From the NCBI RefSeq assembly GCF_900091725.1, contig NZ_FMBW01000043.1, positions 248,001 to 312,000 of the forward strand: a stretch of DNA of 64,000 nucleotides, written 5' to 3'. The position numbers and the translations under genes were made by a program. Positions 33,146 through 41,953 of this stretch are shown piece after piece. Under the pieces are notes generated by a model. The model did not search any database. It saw nothing but the letters and a program-made list of their open reading frames with translations, and was not told the DNA's origin. The first letter of the stretch is position 1. The number at the start of each line of letters is the position of its first letter. Origin of the DNA: Streptomyces sp. DvalAA-43 (GTDB lineage: Bacteria > Actinomycetota > Actinomycetes > Streptomycetales > Streptomycetaceae).

Positions 33146-34732
33146 ATGCGTATCAGGATCGTCGGCGCCGGGGCCATGGGCCGCGGCATCGCCCAGTGGG
33201 CGGCGACCGCCGGACACACCGTCGAGCTGTGCGACGTACGCACGGAGGCCGTGACGGCCGCCGTGGACTTCGTGGGGTCCATGCTCGAACGGGCCGTCCA
33301 GAAGGGCCGGATGTCCGCCGGGGACCGCGCCGCAGCCCTGGAACGGCTGGTACCGCTCGACGATCCGTGGGCCCCGGGTCCGGATGTCGAGCTGGTCGTC
33401 GAGGCCGTGCGGGAGGACCTCGGCACCAAGACGGAGGTCTTCGGCCGGCTGGAACGGGCACTGCCGGCGACGGCCGTCTTCGCGACCAACACCTCGTCCC
33501 TGTCGGTCACCCGGATCGCCGCGGCGCTGAAGGACCCGACGCGCCTGGCCGGGCTGCACTTCTTCAACCCGGTACCGCTGATGAAGATCGTCGAGATCGT
33601 GCCCGGCGCGGCCACCCGCCCGGAGATCCCGCCCATCCTCACCGCACTCGTGGAGAGCTGCGGCCACCGCGCGGTCACCGTCGCCGACACCCCCGGCTTC
33701 CTGGTCAATCACGCCGGTCGCGGCCTGGTGACCGAGGCGCTCGCGCTGCTGGAGGAGGCGGTCGGCGAACCGGCGGACATCGACCGGATCGCCCGCGACG
33801 TACTGGGCCTGCGGATGGGCCCGTTCGAGCTGATGGACCTCACCGGGCTGGATGTGACGGCCGCGGTGATCGACTCGATCTGGCAGGGCTTCCGGTACGC
33901 GGACCGGCTCCGCCCCTCCTTCCTCACCCCCAACCGGGTGGCGGCCGGACTGCACGGCCGCAAGACCGGACACGGCTGGTACGCGTACGGTCCCGAGGCG
34001 CCCGCCCCCGCTCCGGAGCCGCCGGTCACCGGCGACGCGGGCCGTGCGGTGTTCGTCCACGGCCCCGCGGGGCAGGACCGCGACGCGGCCGCGCTGCGGG
34101 CGGCGCTGACCGCCGCGGGTGCCGTCGTCGAGACCGGCGACGGGCCGTCCGCCGGTGGCCTGGTGCTGGTTCCGGTCTGGGGCACCACGGTGGCCGCCGC
34201 GGTCGCCGGGCACGGGCTGCCCGCGGGGCGCACCTTCGGCGTGGACCCGCTGCCCGCGGCGGGCCGACGCCGGGTGCTGGCCGTGACCCCGGCGGCGGAC
34301 CCGGCCGCCGCGCGTGACGCCCGAGCGGTGCTGGCCCGTGCGGCGCAGGGCGACGAGCCGTGGGCGGTCTCGGTGGTGCGGGACACGGCGGGCTCGGTCG
34401 CCCAGCGGCTGCTCGCCTCGATCGTGTCGGTCGCGGCGGGGATCGCGGAGCGCTCCATCGCCGCCCCCGCCGACATCGACCTGGCCGTCACGGCCGGACT
34501 CGGCTACCCCGTCGGCCCGCTGGCCTGGGGCGACCGGATCGGCGCGGACCGGATGCTGGAGCTGCACCGGGCGCTGCACCGCACGACGGGCGACCCGCGC
34601 CATCGCCCGAGCCGCTGGGTCACCGAACGCGCCCAGCTCGGCCTCGCGCTGACGGCCCCGGGCACATCACCCGCCGACTGCACGGCCGCCGCCGCGTCCT
34701 CGCAGGACTCGCAGGACTCGCAGGACTCGTAG
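33146..34732 (+). CDS. 3-hydroxyacyl-CoA dehydrogenase with duplicated C-terminal domain
   Basis: 528 residues from ATG 33146, AGAGGA upstream. NAD-binding domain 1-180 (IVGAGAMGRGIA, ATNTSSLSVT, HFFNPVPLMKIVE with the catalytic His), first 3HCDH domain at about 185-285 (DTPGFLVNHAGRGLVTEA, GPFELMDLTGLD), a variable Ala/Pro linker, and a second C-terminal domain (about 410-500; ASIVSVAAGIAERSIA, GLGYPVGPLAWGD). The last residues, SQDSQDSQDS, come from a 9-bp tandem repeat, and the TAG stop lies inside that repeat. PaaH-type function in beta-oxidation or phenylacetate breakdown is plausible. Confidence 0.9.
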   Translation: MRIRIVGAGAMGRGIAQWAATAGHTVELCDVRTEAVTAAVDFVGSMLERAVQKGRMSAGDRAAALERLVPLDDPWAPGPDVELVVEAVREDLGTKTEVFGRLERALPATAVFATNTSSLSVTRIAAALKDPTRLAGLHFFNPVPLMKIVEIVPGAATRPEIPPILTALVESCGHRAVTVADTPGFLVNHAGRGLVTEALALLEEAVGEPADIDRIARDVLGLRMGPFELMDLTGLDVTAAVIDSIWQGFRYADRLRPSFLTPNRVAAGLHGRKTGHGWYAYGPEAPAPAPEPPVTGDAGRAVFVHGPAGQDRDAAALRAALTAAGAVVETGDGPSAGGLVLVPVWGTTVAAAVAGHGLPAGRTFGVDPLPAAGRRRVLAVTPAADPAAARDARAVLARAAQGDEPWAVSVVRDTAGSVAQRLLASIVSVAAGIAERSIAAPADIDLAVTAGLGYPVGPLAWGDRIGADRMLELHRALHRTTGDPRHRPSRWVTERAQLGLALTAPGTSPADCTAAAASSQDSQDSQDS

Positions 34733-34745
34733 AACTCGCAGGGCT
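34701..34745 (+). repeat. Five 9-bp tandem units across a stop codon
   Basis: Units of CGCAGGACT at 34701, 34710 and 34719 are perfect. CGTAGAACT at 34728 and CGCAGGGCT at 34737 are degenerate. The stop TAG at 34730-34732 is CAG with one C-to-T change. Confidence 0.8.
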
Positions 34746-34857
34746 CATGGACGCGGGTGGGGTGTCGTCGGCCGGTGGCGGCACCCCCGCGGGTGACCGT
34801 CCCGTCGACGTCCGTTTCGTACAAGACGCGCGCCGGGGCCCGGCATACGGTCGGGGC

Positions 34858-35250
34858 ATGACTCCACGTATGGACGCGATCGGCATCGTCACGGCGGACC
34901 TGGCCGCATCGCTCACCTTCTACCGCCGGCTCGGTCTCGACATCCCCGCCGGCGCGGAATCCGCCCCCCATGTCGAAGTGACGCTCCCGGGCGGTCAGCG
35001 GCTGCTCTGGGACACCGAGGACGTCGTCCGTTCCTACGACCCCGGATGGACCGCGCCGACCGGCGGGGACCGGCTCTCGCTGGCCTTCCTGTGCGACAGC
35101 CCGGCCGAGGTGGACGCGGTGTACGACGACCTGACCGGGGCGGGGTACCGGGGGCATCTGAAGCCGTGGGACGCGGTGTGGGGGCAGCGTTACGCGACGG
35201 TCCTCGACCCGGACGGCTGCGCCGTGTCGTTGTTCGCCGCCAACGGCTGA
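34858..35250 (+). CDS. VOC-family (glyoxalase/bleomycin resistance fold) protein
   Basis: 130 residues from ATG 34858. Starts with the typical MDAIGIVTADLAASLTFYRRLGLD strand-helix, has two beta-alpha-beta-beta-beta halves, and ends with RYATVLDPDGCAVSLFAANG, the common closing motif of this fold. The specific function (dioxygenase, glyoxalase-like or antibiotic binding) is not readable. No good ribosome binding site; possibly leaderless. Confidence 0.8.
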   Translation: MTPRMDAIGIVTADLAASLTFYRRLGLDIPAGAESAPHVEVTLPGGQRLLWDTEDVVRSYDPGWTAPTGGDRLSLAFLCDSPAEVDAVYDDLTGAGYRGHLKPWDAVWGQRYATVLDPDGCAVSLFAANG

Positions 35251-35266
35251 GCCCCGGTGCGCCCGG

Positions 35267-35962
35267 CTACCGGGAGAGGTGGGCGGTCAGGGTGGTCCCG
35301 GCCAGGTCGCGCATCTCCCGGGCGAGATGGGCCTGGTCGGTGCAGCCCGCCTCGACGGCCGCCTCGGCGTACGGCGTCCCGGACCGGGCCAGGGCCAGCG
35401 CGCGCTGGAGCCGCAGGACCCGGGCGAGCGTCTTGGGCCCGTAGCCGAAGGCCGCGAGCGAACGGCGGTGCAGCCGGCGGGCGCCGAGGCCGGCCCGGTG
35501 GGCGGTGTCCGCGACGGACCGCCCGGCGCCGAGCCGGTCCGCGACGTACCGCATCAGCGGGTCCGGCGGTCCGGTCTCGGCCGCCCGGCGCAGCGCCACG
35601 GCCTCCAGCGCTCCGGCCGGGTCGGGGGCTTCGGCGACCCGCTCGGTGAGTACGCGGACCCGGTCCCCGGGCCACAGATCCGCCAGCTCGACGCGGCGGT
35701 CGCGCAGCTCGTGCGCGGGCACCCCGAGCAGTGCGGGGGCCGTGCCGGGTGCGAAGCGGATCCCGGCGCACTGCCCGCCGGCCGGGGCGGACGGCGTCGC
35801 GGCACGGGTGTCGGGGCCCGCGACGAGCAGCCGTCCGTCGATCCAGAGCAGGTCCATGCACCCGTCCGGCAGCACCGGATGCATCGCCCCCACGGGCACG
35901 CTCAGCGTCCACACGGTCGCTCCGTCGAACCGCGACGTCCGCTCTTCGTACCTCTCGTCCAT
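35267..35962 (-). CDS. AraC-family regulator with DUF6597-like N-domain
   Basis: 231 residues from ATG 35962. The N-terminal half (HPVLPDGCMDLLWIDGRLLVAGPDT, AGIRFAPGTAPALLGVPAHELRD) is the ligand-binding style seen in many actinobacterial AraC proteins. The C-terminal HTH pair (about 150-228) includes ARRLHRRSLAAFGYGPKTLARVLRLQRAL. Divergent from the trypco1-type gene at 36015; could regulate it or the VOC protein whose 3' end it meets. Confidence 0.83.
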   Translation of the reverse strand: MDERYEERTSRFDGATVWTLSVPVGAMHPVLPDGCMDLLWIDGRLLVAGPDTRAATPSAPAGGQCAGIRFAPGTAPALLGVPAHELRDRRVELADLWPGDRVRVLTERVAEAPDPAGALEAVALRRAAETGPPDPLMRYVADRLGAGRSVADTAHRAGLGARRLHRRSLAAFGYGPKTLARVLRLQRALALARSGTPYAEAAVEAGCTDQAHLAREMRDLAGTTLTAHLSR

Positions 35963-36014
35963 GCCCCACACGCTAATCTCGTCGGCGAACGGATTCAGCT
36001 TCCCGGGGGCGGTC

Positions 36015-36398
36015 ATGACGGCACTGATGGAGTTCACCACCGACAGCGGCGCGACGGTGATGGTCGAGGTCGACCGTCACACGCAGGGCGCGCAACTGGT
36101 CGCGCTGGGCGATGACAACACCCTGGCCAGGGCCGGGCGTACGTTCGACAGCGCACTCACGGGAATCCGGTCGGCGGCCGAGTCCGCCCTCGCGGTGTTC
36201 CGGGACGGCGCCCTGAAACCGGACGGCGTGGAGCTCGAATTCGGGGTGCGGATCACGGCGGAGGCCGGGGCCGTGATCGCGAAGAGTGCGGTCGAGGGCC
36301 ACATGGTGGTCAAGCTGTCCTGGTCCCCCGGCGCGGCCCCGGCAGCCCCGGCAGCACCTGCGGCCCCGGCCGTTCCGCCGCCCTCCCCTGCCCCTTAG
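36015..36398 (+). CDS. CU044_2847/trypco1-type small protein
   Basis: 127 residues from ATG 36015. Sequence MEFTTDSGATVMVEVD, then an alpha-helical middle (TFDSALTGIRSAAESALAVF) and VELEFGVRITAEAGAVIAKSAVEGHMVVKLSW resembles the trypsin-co-occurring domain family (CU044_2847). That family is often found beside proteases or effector domains. An Ala/Pro-rich tail follows. No protease is adjacent here. Cytoplasmic; function unknown. Confidence 0.72.
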   Translation: MTALMEFTTDSGATVMVEVDRHTQGAQLVALGDDNTLARAGRTFDSALTGIRSAAESALAVFRDGALKPDGVELEFGVRITAEAGAVIAKSAVEGHMVVKLSWSPGAAPAAPAAPAAPAVPPPSPAP

Positions 36399-36448
36399 GA
36401 CCTTGGGACCTTGGGGGCCTCGGGAATCCTGGGAGCCTGGGGAGCCGC

Positions 36449-37648
36449 TCAGCCGTCGGACGCGTCGTCCCGCTTCTCCGGGTTCGGCTTGTCCGGCTCC
36501 TTCTCCCTGCTCGGCTGCAGCCGGGACTTCACATCGTCCGGCGGCAGGAACTTCGACCAGCGCTCGGGGAACTCGGACGGCATGTAGGGGCTGTCACCGT
36601 AATCGCCCTCGTCGTCCTCGTCATCGTCGTCGTCCCAGTCGTCGTCCCCCTGGTCGCCCGCCTGCGTCCGGGCGACGAACTCCGCCGCCTGGGCGGCGCG
36701 CACGCGGTCGTTCGCCGCGCGGGCGGCGGCCGTCGCCAGCGAGGGCCACACCCGGTCGATGGCCGCGTTCACCGCCGCGCCCACCAGCACCGCGAACGCG
36801 GAGATGCCGATCCACAGCAGCACGGCGATCGGGGCCGCCAACGAGCCGTAGATCGTGGGTCCCTCGACCGTGCTGGTGAGGTAGATCCGCAGCAGGAAGC
36901 TGCCGAGCACCCACATCGTGAGCGCCACCAGCGCGCCCGGCACATCCTCGATCCAGGGCGAACGGACCGGTACGGACACGTGGTAGAGCGTCGTCAGGAA
37001 GGCGATCGACAGCAGGATCACCAGCGGCCAGTACAGGACGCTTATGAGCTCGGTGCCCCACGGCACGAACTCCACGACCCGGTCGGGGCCGACGACGAGC
37101 AGCGGCAGCACGACGGCACCGAGCAGCAGCGCGACGACGTACAGCAGGAAGGAGAGCAGCCGCGTCTTGACGATGCCGCGCTGGCCGTCGAGGCCGTACA
37201 TCACGGTGATCGTGTCGATGAAGACATTGACCGCGCGGGAGCCGGACCAGAGCGCGATCGCGAAGCCGATCGAGATGACATCGGGGCGGGCGCCGGTCGT
37301 GACGTCCGCCAGGAGCGGCTTGGCGAAGTCGTTGACGCCCCGCTCGCTGAGCACGGTCTGCGCGGCGTTGAGGATGTTGCGCTCGATGGAGGCGACCGTG
37401 GTGGTGCTGGTCCACTCGTCGACGTAGCCGAGCAGCCCGATCAGGCCGAGGAGCAGGGGAGGCAGGGACAGCAGGGTGAAGAACGCCGCCTCGGCCGCGA
37501 GCCCGAGAATGCGGTACTCCATGCACGAGTTGACGGTGTCCTTGAGCAGCTGCCAGACCATCTGCCGCTTGGATACGTTGCGGTAGAGGACTCGGGCCCG
37601 GTGGAGCCGTCCCGTTGGCCGCTCGGGTGTTTCGTTTGCTGCCTGCAC
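36449..37648 (-). CDS. YihY/BrkB-family integral membrane protein
   Basis: 399 residues from GTG 37648. Six TM helices with the family blocks AAEAAFFTLLSLPPLLLGLIGLLGY and VISIGFAIALWSGSRAVNVFI, and the GSLAAPIAVLLWIGISAFAVLVGAAVNAAID end. The C-terminal ~110 residues are cytoplasmic and highly charged, including a run of Asp/Glu (DDDWDDDDDEDDEGD). YihY proteins were once misnamed ribonuclease BN; their role is unclear, possibly lipid or envelope related. Only 17 bases separate its start from the divergent acyl-CoA dehydrogenase start. The real start could lie downstream, near MVWQLLKDTV. Confidence 0.85.
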   Translation of the reverse strand: MQAANETPERPTGRLHRARVLYRNVSKRQMVWQLLKDTVNSCMEYRILGLAAEAAFFTLLSLPPLLLGLIGLLGYVDEWTSTTTVASIERNILNAAQTVLSERGVNDFAKPLLADVTTGARPDVISIGFAIALWSGSRAVNVFIDTITVMYGLDGQRGIVKTRLLSFLLYVVALLLGAVVLPLLVVGPDRVVEFVPWGTELISVLYWPLVILLSIAFLTTLYHVSVPVRSPWIEDVPGALVALTMWVLGSFLLRIYLTSTVEGPTIYGSLAAPIAVLLWIGISAFAVLVGAAVNAAIDRVWPSLATAAARAANDRVRAAQAAEFVARTQAGDQGDDDWDDDDDEDDEGDYGDSPYMPSEFPERWSKFLPPDDVKSRLQPSREKEPDKPNPEKRDDASDG

Positions 37649-37665
37649 ATCCTTACCGTATCGGC

Positions 37666-39303
37666 ATGGCAGCCACCACCCACACCGTGTCCAACCAGGT
37701 ACCTCCGCTGACCGGCTACGACGTCTTCGCCGCCGACCGGGCGCTCACCGAGGCGGTGCAACGTCACACGTCACCCGGGCTCCTGGCCGAAGTGCGGGGC
37801 GAGCTCGGTGAGCTGGGCCGTTCCGCCGGATCCGCGCAGGTGCAGGAGTGGGGTGCGCAGGCGAACGGCAATCCGCCGGTACTGCGCACCCACGACCGGT
37901 ACGGGCACCGCATCGACGAGGTCGAGTTCCATCCCGCCTGGCACCGGCTCCTCGGCCACGCGGTCACCGCGGGGCTGACCGACGCCTGGGGCCGGCCCGG
38001 CGGCCATGTGCGGCGGGCGGCCGGCTTCCTCGTATGGACGCAGGCCGAGGCGGGCCACGGCTGTCCGCTGTCGATGACGCACGCGGCGGTGCCCGCGCTG
38101 CGCACCGATCCGGCGCTGGCCGCCGAGTGGGAGCCGCTGCTCACCTCGACGGTCTACGAACGGGGGCTGCGGCCCGCCGCGCAGAAGGCCGGTGTGCTCC
38201 TCGGGATGGGGATGACGGAGAAACAGGGCGGCACGGACGTACGGGCGAACACGACCCGCGCCGAGCCGCTGGCCGCCGAGGGCGAGTATCTGCTCACCGG
38301 GCACAAGTGGTTCTGTTCGGCGCCGATGTCCGACGGATTCCTGGTGCTGGCGCAGGCGCCCGGCGGCCTGACGTGTTTCCTGCTGCCCCGGGTGCTGCCC
38401 GACGGCACCCGCAACCCGTTCGCCATCCAGCGGCTCAAGGACAAGCTGGGCAACCGGTCGAACGCCTCGGCCGAGGTCGAGTTCGACGGCACCTGGGCGC
38501 GCCGGGTCGGCGAGGAGGGGCGCGGGGTGCGCACCATCATCGGGATGGTGGCGGCGACCCGGCTGGACTGTGTGGTCGGTTCGGCGGCGCTGATGCGGCA
38601 GGCGGTGGCGCAGGCGGTCCACCACTGCGCGTATCGCAGCGTGTTCGGCGGCGTGCTGATCGAGAAGCCGCTGATGCGCAATGTGCTGGCCGATCTGGCG
38701 CTGGAGTCGGAGGCCGCGACGGTGCTGGCGATGCGGCTGGCGGCGGCGTACGACGACGGGTCGGAGAGCGAGCGGGCCTTCCTGCGGATCGCGGTGCCCG
38801 CGGCGAAGTACTGGGTGACCAAGCGGTGCGCGCCGGTGGTGGCCGAGGCGCTGGAGTGTCTCGGCGGCAACGGCTACGTCGAGGAGTCCGGGATGCCCCG
38901 GCTGCTGCGCGAGGCGCCGCTCAACTCGATCTGGGAGGGTTCGGGCAATGTGCAGGCGCTGGACGTGCTGCGGGCGCTCCAGCGCGAGCCGATGGCGCTG
39001 AACGCGTTCCTCCAGGAGGTCGGCGGGGCGCGCGGCGCCGATCACCGGCTGGACGGGGCGATCAGGGACATGCTGACGGAGCTCGCCGATCTGGAAGGGA
39101 TCGAGGCACGGGCCCGCCGGCTGGCCGAGCGGATGGCGCTGGTGCTCCAGGGCTCGCTGCTGGTGCGGTGGGCGCCGCCGGAGGTGGCCGACGCGTTCTG
39201 CGCGTCACGGCTGGGCGGGGACCGGGGCGCGGCCTTCGGCACACTGCCGCACAGTCTCGATCTGGCCTCGGTCGTCGAGCGGGCCCGGCCCGTCGCGCCC
39301 TGA
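37666..39303 (+). CDS. AidB-like acyl-CoA dehydrogenase family protein
   Basis: 545 residues from ATG 37666, the length of E. coli AidB rather than of ordinary acyl-CoA dehydrogenases (~380). FAD-binding blocks GMGMTEKQGGTDVRANTT and LTGHKWFCSAPMSDGFLVLA, then AATRLDCVVGSAALMRQAVAQAV, LECLGGNGYVEESGMPRLLREAPLNSIWEGSGNVQALDVLRAL as in the AidB subgroup. AidB binds DNA and is induced by alkylation. The window also has an Ada/AlkA-type gene at 2768-4120, but the two are not linked. Confidence 0.87.
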   Translation: MAATTHTVSNQVPPLTGYDVFAADRALTEAVQRHTSPGLLAEVRGELGELGRSAGSAQVQEWGAQANGNPPVLRTHDRYGHRIDEVEFHPAWHRLLGHAVTAGLTDAWGRPGGHVRRAAGFLVWTQAEAGHGCPLSMTHAAVPALRTDPALAAEWEPLLTSTVYERGLRPAAQKAGVLLGMGMTEKQGGTDVRANTTRAEPLAAEGEYLLTGHKWFCSAPMSDGFLVLAQAPGGLTCFLLPRVLPDGTRNPFAIQRLKDKLGNRSNASAEVEFDGTWARRVGEEGRGVRTIIGMVAATRLDCVVGSAALMRQAVAQAVHHCAYRSVFGGVLIEKPLMRNVLADLALESEAATVLAMRLAAAYDDGSESERAFLRIAVPAAKYWVTKRCAPVVAEALECLGGNGYVEESGMPRLLREAPLNSIWEGSGNVQALDVLRALQREPMALNAFLQEVGGARGADHRLDGAIRDMLTELADLEGIEARARRLAERMALVLQGSLLVRWAPPEVADAFCASRLGGDRGAAFGTLPHSLDLASVVERARPVAP

Positions 39304-39335
39304 AGGCCCTCGCGCCCTGAGGGCCGTACAGCAAC

Positions 39336-39371
39336 GGAGGGTGGTGCTGCGCCGACACGGCACCACCCTCC
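39336..39371 (+). terminator. Hairpin terminator after the AidB-like gene
   Basis: GGAGGGTGGTGC (39336-39347) pairs perfectly with GCACCACCCTCC (39360-39371) across a 12-base loop, 32 bases after the stop. Confidence 0.75.
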
Positions 39372-39567
39372 ATGCTGAGCACACCGGACGGTGGGACACG
39401 GGCCCCGCCACGCGGTGTTCCACCACTCTCGTACGGACCCGCACCCCCTCGCCAGAGTTGCAAAGGGTTGCAACCATTGTGCGGAGTGTGCGGTGCCGGG
39501 CCCCTCACGGCGGCAGGATGGGCCCGTGGATAGTCGAGCCGGCCCTGGCCTGTGGGGGGAAACGAGA

Positions 39568-40848
39568 GTGGAGACAAGCGCCTCCGGGGTGACGCGCCCG
39601 GCCGTCCCGCAGTCCGACCGGGACACCCGCGCGATCCACCGGGCCAGAGAGGCCGCGCTGGCCGGCGACCGTCCGGAGGTCGCCCCGCGGGCCGAGATCG
39701 GCGCCTCCTGGGACCGGGTGCTGCGCAGCGGCATCGATCCGGACCAGTCCACCGAGAGCGTGCTGCTCGATATGGACGAGATCGAGCACCGGCGCCGCAG
39801 CTCGACGCTGAGCGAGGTGATGCCGCTGCTCAACGACGCGCTGGTCTCCCTGGCGGATGCCGCCCAGCAGATCGTGGTGGTCACCGATGTGGAGTGCCGG
39901 GTGCTGTGGCGCCGGGGCAACGCGGGGGTGCTGCGCCGGGCGGACGGGGTCTGTCTGGCGGAGGGCGCGGCCTGGGCGGAGGAGGCGACGGGGACCAATG
40001 CGATCGGTACGGCGCTGGTCTCCCGCGTCCCGGTCCAGGTCCATTCCTCGGAGCACTTCGTCCGTACGCTGCACAACTGGACGTGTGCGGCGGCCCCGAT
40101 CCGCGACCCGCGCGACGGCAAGGTGATGGGGATCGTCGACATGAGCGGTCCCGTCTCGACGTTCCATCCGACGACGCTGGCCCTGGTCGGTTCGGTCGCC
40201 CGGCTGGCGGAGAGCGAGATCAGGAACCGGCACCTCCAGGCGATCGACCGGCTGCGTTCGGTGGCGGCACCGCTGGTGTGCCGGCTGGGCGGCCGGGCCC
40301 TGGCGGTGGACACCCACGGCTGGCTCGCCGCGGTGACGGGCATGCCGCCGGTCGACCGGCTGCCGCTGCCCAAGTCGTTACGGCCGGGCCGGGTGTGGCT
40401 GCCGTCGCTCGGCATGTGCCGGGTCGAACCGCTGCCCGGCGGCTGGCTGCTCCAGGTCGCGGACGGGCCGTCGGACGGGGCGCCGCAGCGGGTGGTGCTG
40501 GATCTGAGCCGCCCGCGCGGCCTCACCGTCAATGTGGTGGGCTCGGTGGGCACCTCGACGCAGCGGCTCTCGCCGCGCCATGCGGAGCTGCTGTTCGCCC
40601 TGGCGCTGCACCCCGAGGGGCGTACGGCCTCCGAGCTCGCCCAGGACATCTTCGGCGACGCCACCCGGACGGTGACGGTGCGGGCGGAGATCTCCCGGAT
40701 GCGCCGCCATCTCGCCCAGGTCCTCGCGCACCGCCCGTACCGCTTCGGCGACGACGTCGAGGTGGAGGTGATCCACCCGGACGACCGGGCCGATCTGCTG
40801 CCGCACTCGACGGCTCCGGTGGTGGTCAGGGCACGTACGGGCGGCTGA
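39568..40848 (+). CDS. GAF-domain transcriptional regulator with C-terminal winged HTH
   Basis: 426 residues from GTG 39568 with GGGGGGA upstream; another GTG at about 39525 is possible. An N-terminal helical region (IGASWDRVLRSGIDPDQ) of the kind seen before GAF domains in acetoin-type regulators. GAF domain at about 75-215 (VVVTDVECRVLWRRGN, EEATGTNAIGTAL, WTCAAAPIRDPRDGKVMGIVDMSG). C-terminal winged helix at about 340-400 (LSPRHAELLFALALHPEGRTASELAQDIFG, VTVRAEISRMRRHL). Probably responds to a small molecule; the target may be the upstream AidB-like gene. Confidence 0.83.
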   Translation: METSASGVTRPAVPQSDRDTRAIHRAREAALAGDRPEVAPRAEIGASWDRVLRSGIDPDQSTESVLLDMDEIEHRRRSSTLSEVMPLLNDALVSLADAAQQIVVVTDVECRVLWRRGNAGVLRRADGVCLAEGAAWAEEATGTNAIGTALVSRVPVQVHSSEHFVRTLHNWTCAAAPIRDPRDGKVMGIVDMSGPVSTFHPTTLALVGSVARLAESEIRNRHLQAIDRLRSVAAPLVCRLGGRALAVDTHGWLAAVTGMPPVDRLPLPKSLRPGRVWLPSLGMCRVEPLPGGWLLQVADGPSDGAPQRVVLDLSRPRGLTVNVVGSVGTSTQRLSPRHAELLFALALHPEGRTASELAQDIFGDATRTVTVRAEISRMRRHLAQVLAHRPYRFGDDVEVEVIHPDDRADLLPHSTAPVVVRARTGG

Positions 40849-40937
40849 GTCCTGAATGGCGGATCAGGCCGTGCCCCGCTGTCCGCGCTTCGGGACCGGC
40901 TTGGGTCCGGGCGGCGGGGCGTGGTTCCCTGGCAGTC

Positions 40938-41534
40938 ATGAGCAACCCCGTACATGCCACCGCACCCGCCACCACCGAGGTGACCGTCTGGTCCCTGGAG
41001 CAGACCTCCCCCGACGATCTGCGGCCCGCCGCGGTCCCGGAGGGCGATGTGCGGATCGTGCGGTCGGAGATTCCGCTTCCCGAGTTCAGCCGGTTCCTCT
41101 ACACGGCGGTCGGCGGCGACATCCGGTGGACGGACCGGCTCGGCATGACGTACGCGCAGTGGCAGGAGGCCCTGGACCGGCCGGGGGCCGAGACCTGGGT
41201 GGCGTACGCGAACGGCACCCCGGCGGGTTACATCGAGCTGGACCCGCAGGACGAGGGCGCGGTCGAGATCATGTACTTCGGGCTGATCCCGGCGTTCCGG
41301 GGGCGGCGGATCGGCGGCCATCTGCTCTCGTTCGGGGCCGCCCGCGCCTGGGACCTGGCGGAGCGCTGGCCGGAGCGGACGCCGACCAAGCGGGTGTGGC
41401 TGCACACCTGCTCCAAGGACGGCCCGCACGCCATGGACAACTATCTGCGGCGCGGCTTCCGGCTCTTCGACACGAAGGTGGAGCTGGAGCCGGAGGTGGC
41501 GACGCCGGGGCCGTGGCCGGGATCCGGTCGGTAG
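40938..41534 (+). CDS. GNAT-family N-acetyltransferase
   Basis: 198 residues from ATG 40938. GNAT core with VAYANGTPAGYIELDPQ (beta 2-3), VEIMYFGLIPAFRGRRIGGHLLSFGAARAWDL (beta 4 and the R-x-x-G-x-G/A acetyl-CoA loop) and RVWLHTCSKDGPHAMDNYLRRGFRLFDTK. The substrate is unknown. It stands alone upstream of the sulfate operon. Confidence 0.85.
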   Translation: MSNPVHATAPATTEVTVWSLEQTSPDDLRPAAVPEGDVRIVRSEIPLPEFSRFLYTAVGGDIRWTDRLGMTYAQWQEALDRPGAETWVAYANGTPAGYIELDPQDEGAVEIMYFGLIPAFRGRRIGGHLLSFGAARAWDLAERWPERTPTKRVWLHTCSKDGPHAMDNYLRRGFRLFDTKVELEPEVATPGPWPGSGR

Positions 41535-41753
41535 CACGTCGAGGGAGGCGGGGCGCCCGGCGTTTCGGGCCGCGAACCCGGTGACCGGCGGAGAACGCAC
41601 TGGGCGGCATCTGCGGAGATTGCGGTCATTACGGGCGGCCCCGCCCTGGCGTCCCGAGTGATGGGCGCCGCACGATCTCACACTTCGGGACACTCTCGTC
41701 CACATCTTGGATAGTGGTGGACTGGCCCGAGATACGCGTGCCACGCTTCCGTC
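41535..41753 (+). other. Promoter region of the sulfate assimilation operon
   Basis: 219 bases without a gene between the GNAT stop and the leader peptide. GGATAGTGG near 41709 is a -10-like element shortly before the leader ORF. No clear regulator site was identified. Confidence 0.4.
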
Positions 41754-41837
41754 ATGCCTGGAACTGGAATTGCCTTGGTGAGTCGACGCCACGTCGACCT
41801 CGGCCGCGTGTCCAGCGCCATCTGTCCGGCGAGCTGA
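41754..41837 (+). CDS. Cysteine-type leader peptide of the sulfate operon
   Basis: 27 codons from ATG 41754 to TGA at 41835-41837. The peptide starts MPGTGIALVSRRHVDLGR and ends VSSAICPAS. This matches the short 'putative leader peptide' found before cysteine and sulfur genes in Streptomyces, with one Cys codon (TGT) just before the end. Slow translation at that Cys codon under Cys starvation would be the sensing event. It lies 116 bases upstream of sirA. The exact mechanism (attenuation or translational coupling) is not shown by the sequence. Confidence 0.8.
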   Translation: MPGTGIALVSRRHVDLGRVSSAICPAS

Positions 41838-41953
41838 GAGTCCCAGCACCGCCGCGCTCCCCCCTTTTCTCTGCAATCCCTGCGCACCGCCGCGCCTTGA
41901 CGCGAGTGTGCAGTTCAGAGCCGCCCTCCTGCAGTCCCGAAGGACGTACTGTC

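Noticed and set aside
39062..39577. Minus-strand frames opposite the AidB-like gene end
   Set aside because: They overlap a coding region and a terminator hairpin and have no recognisable content.
41838..41953. Riboswitch between leader peptide and sirA
   Set aside because: No recognisable SAM or other riboswitch core; the leader peptide explains the control region better.
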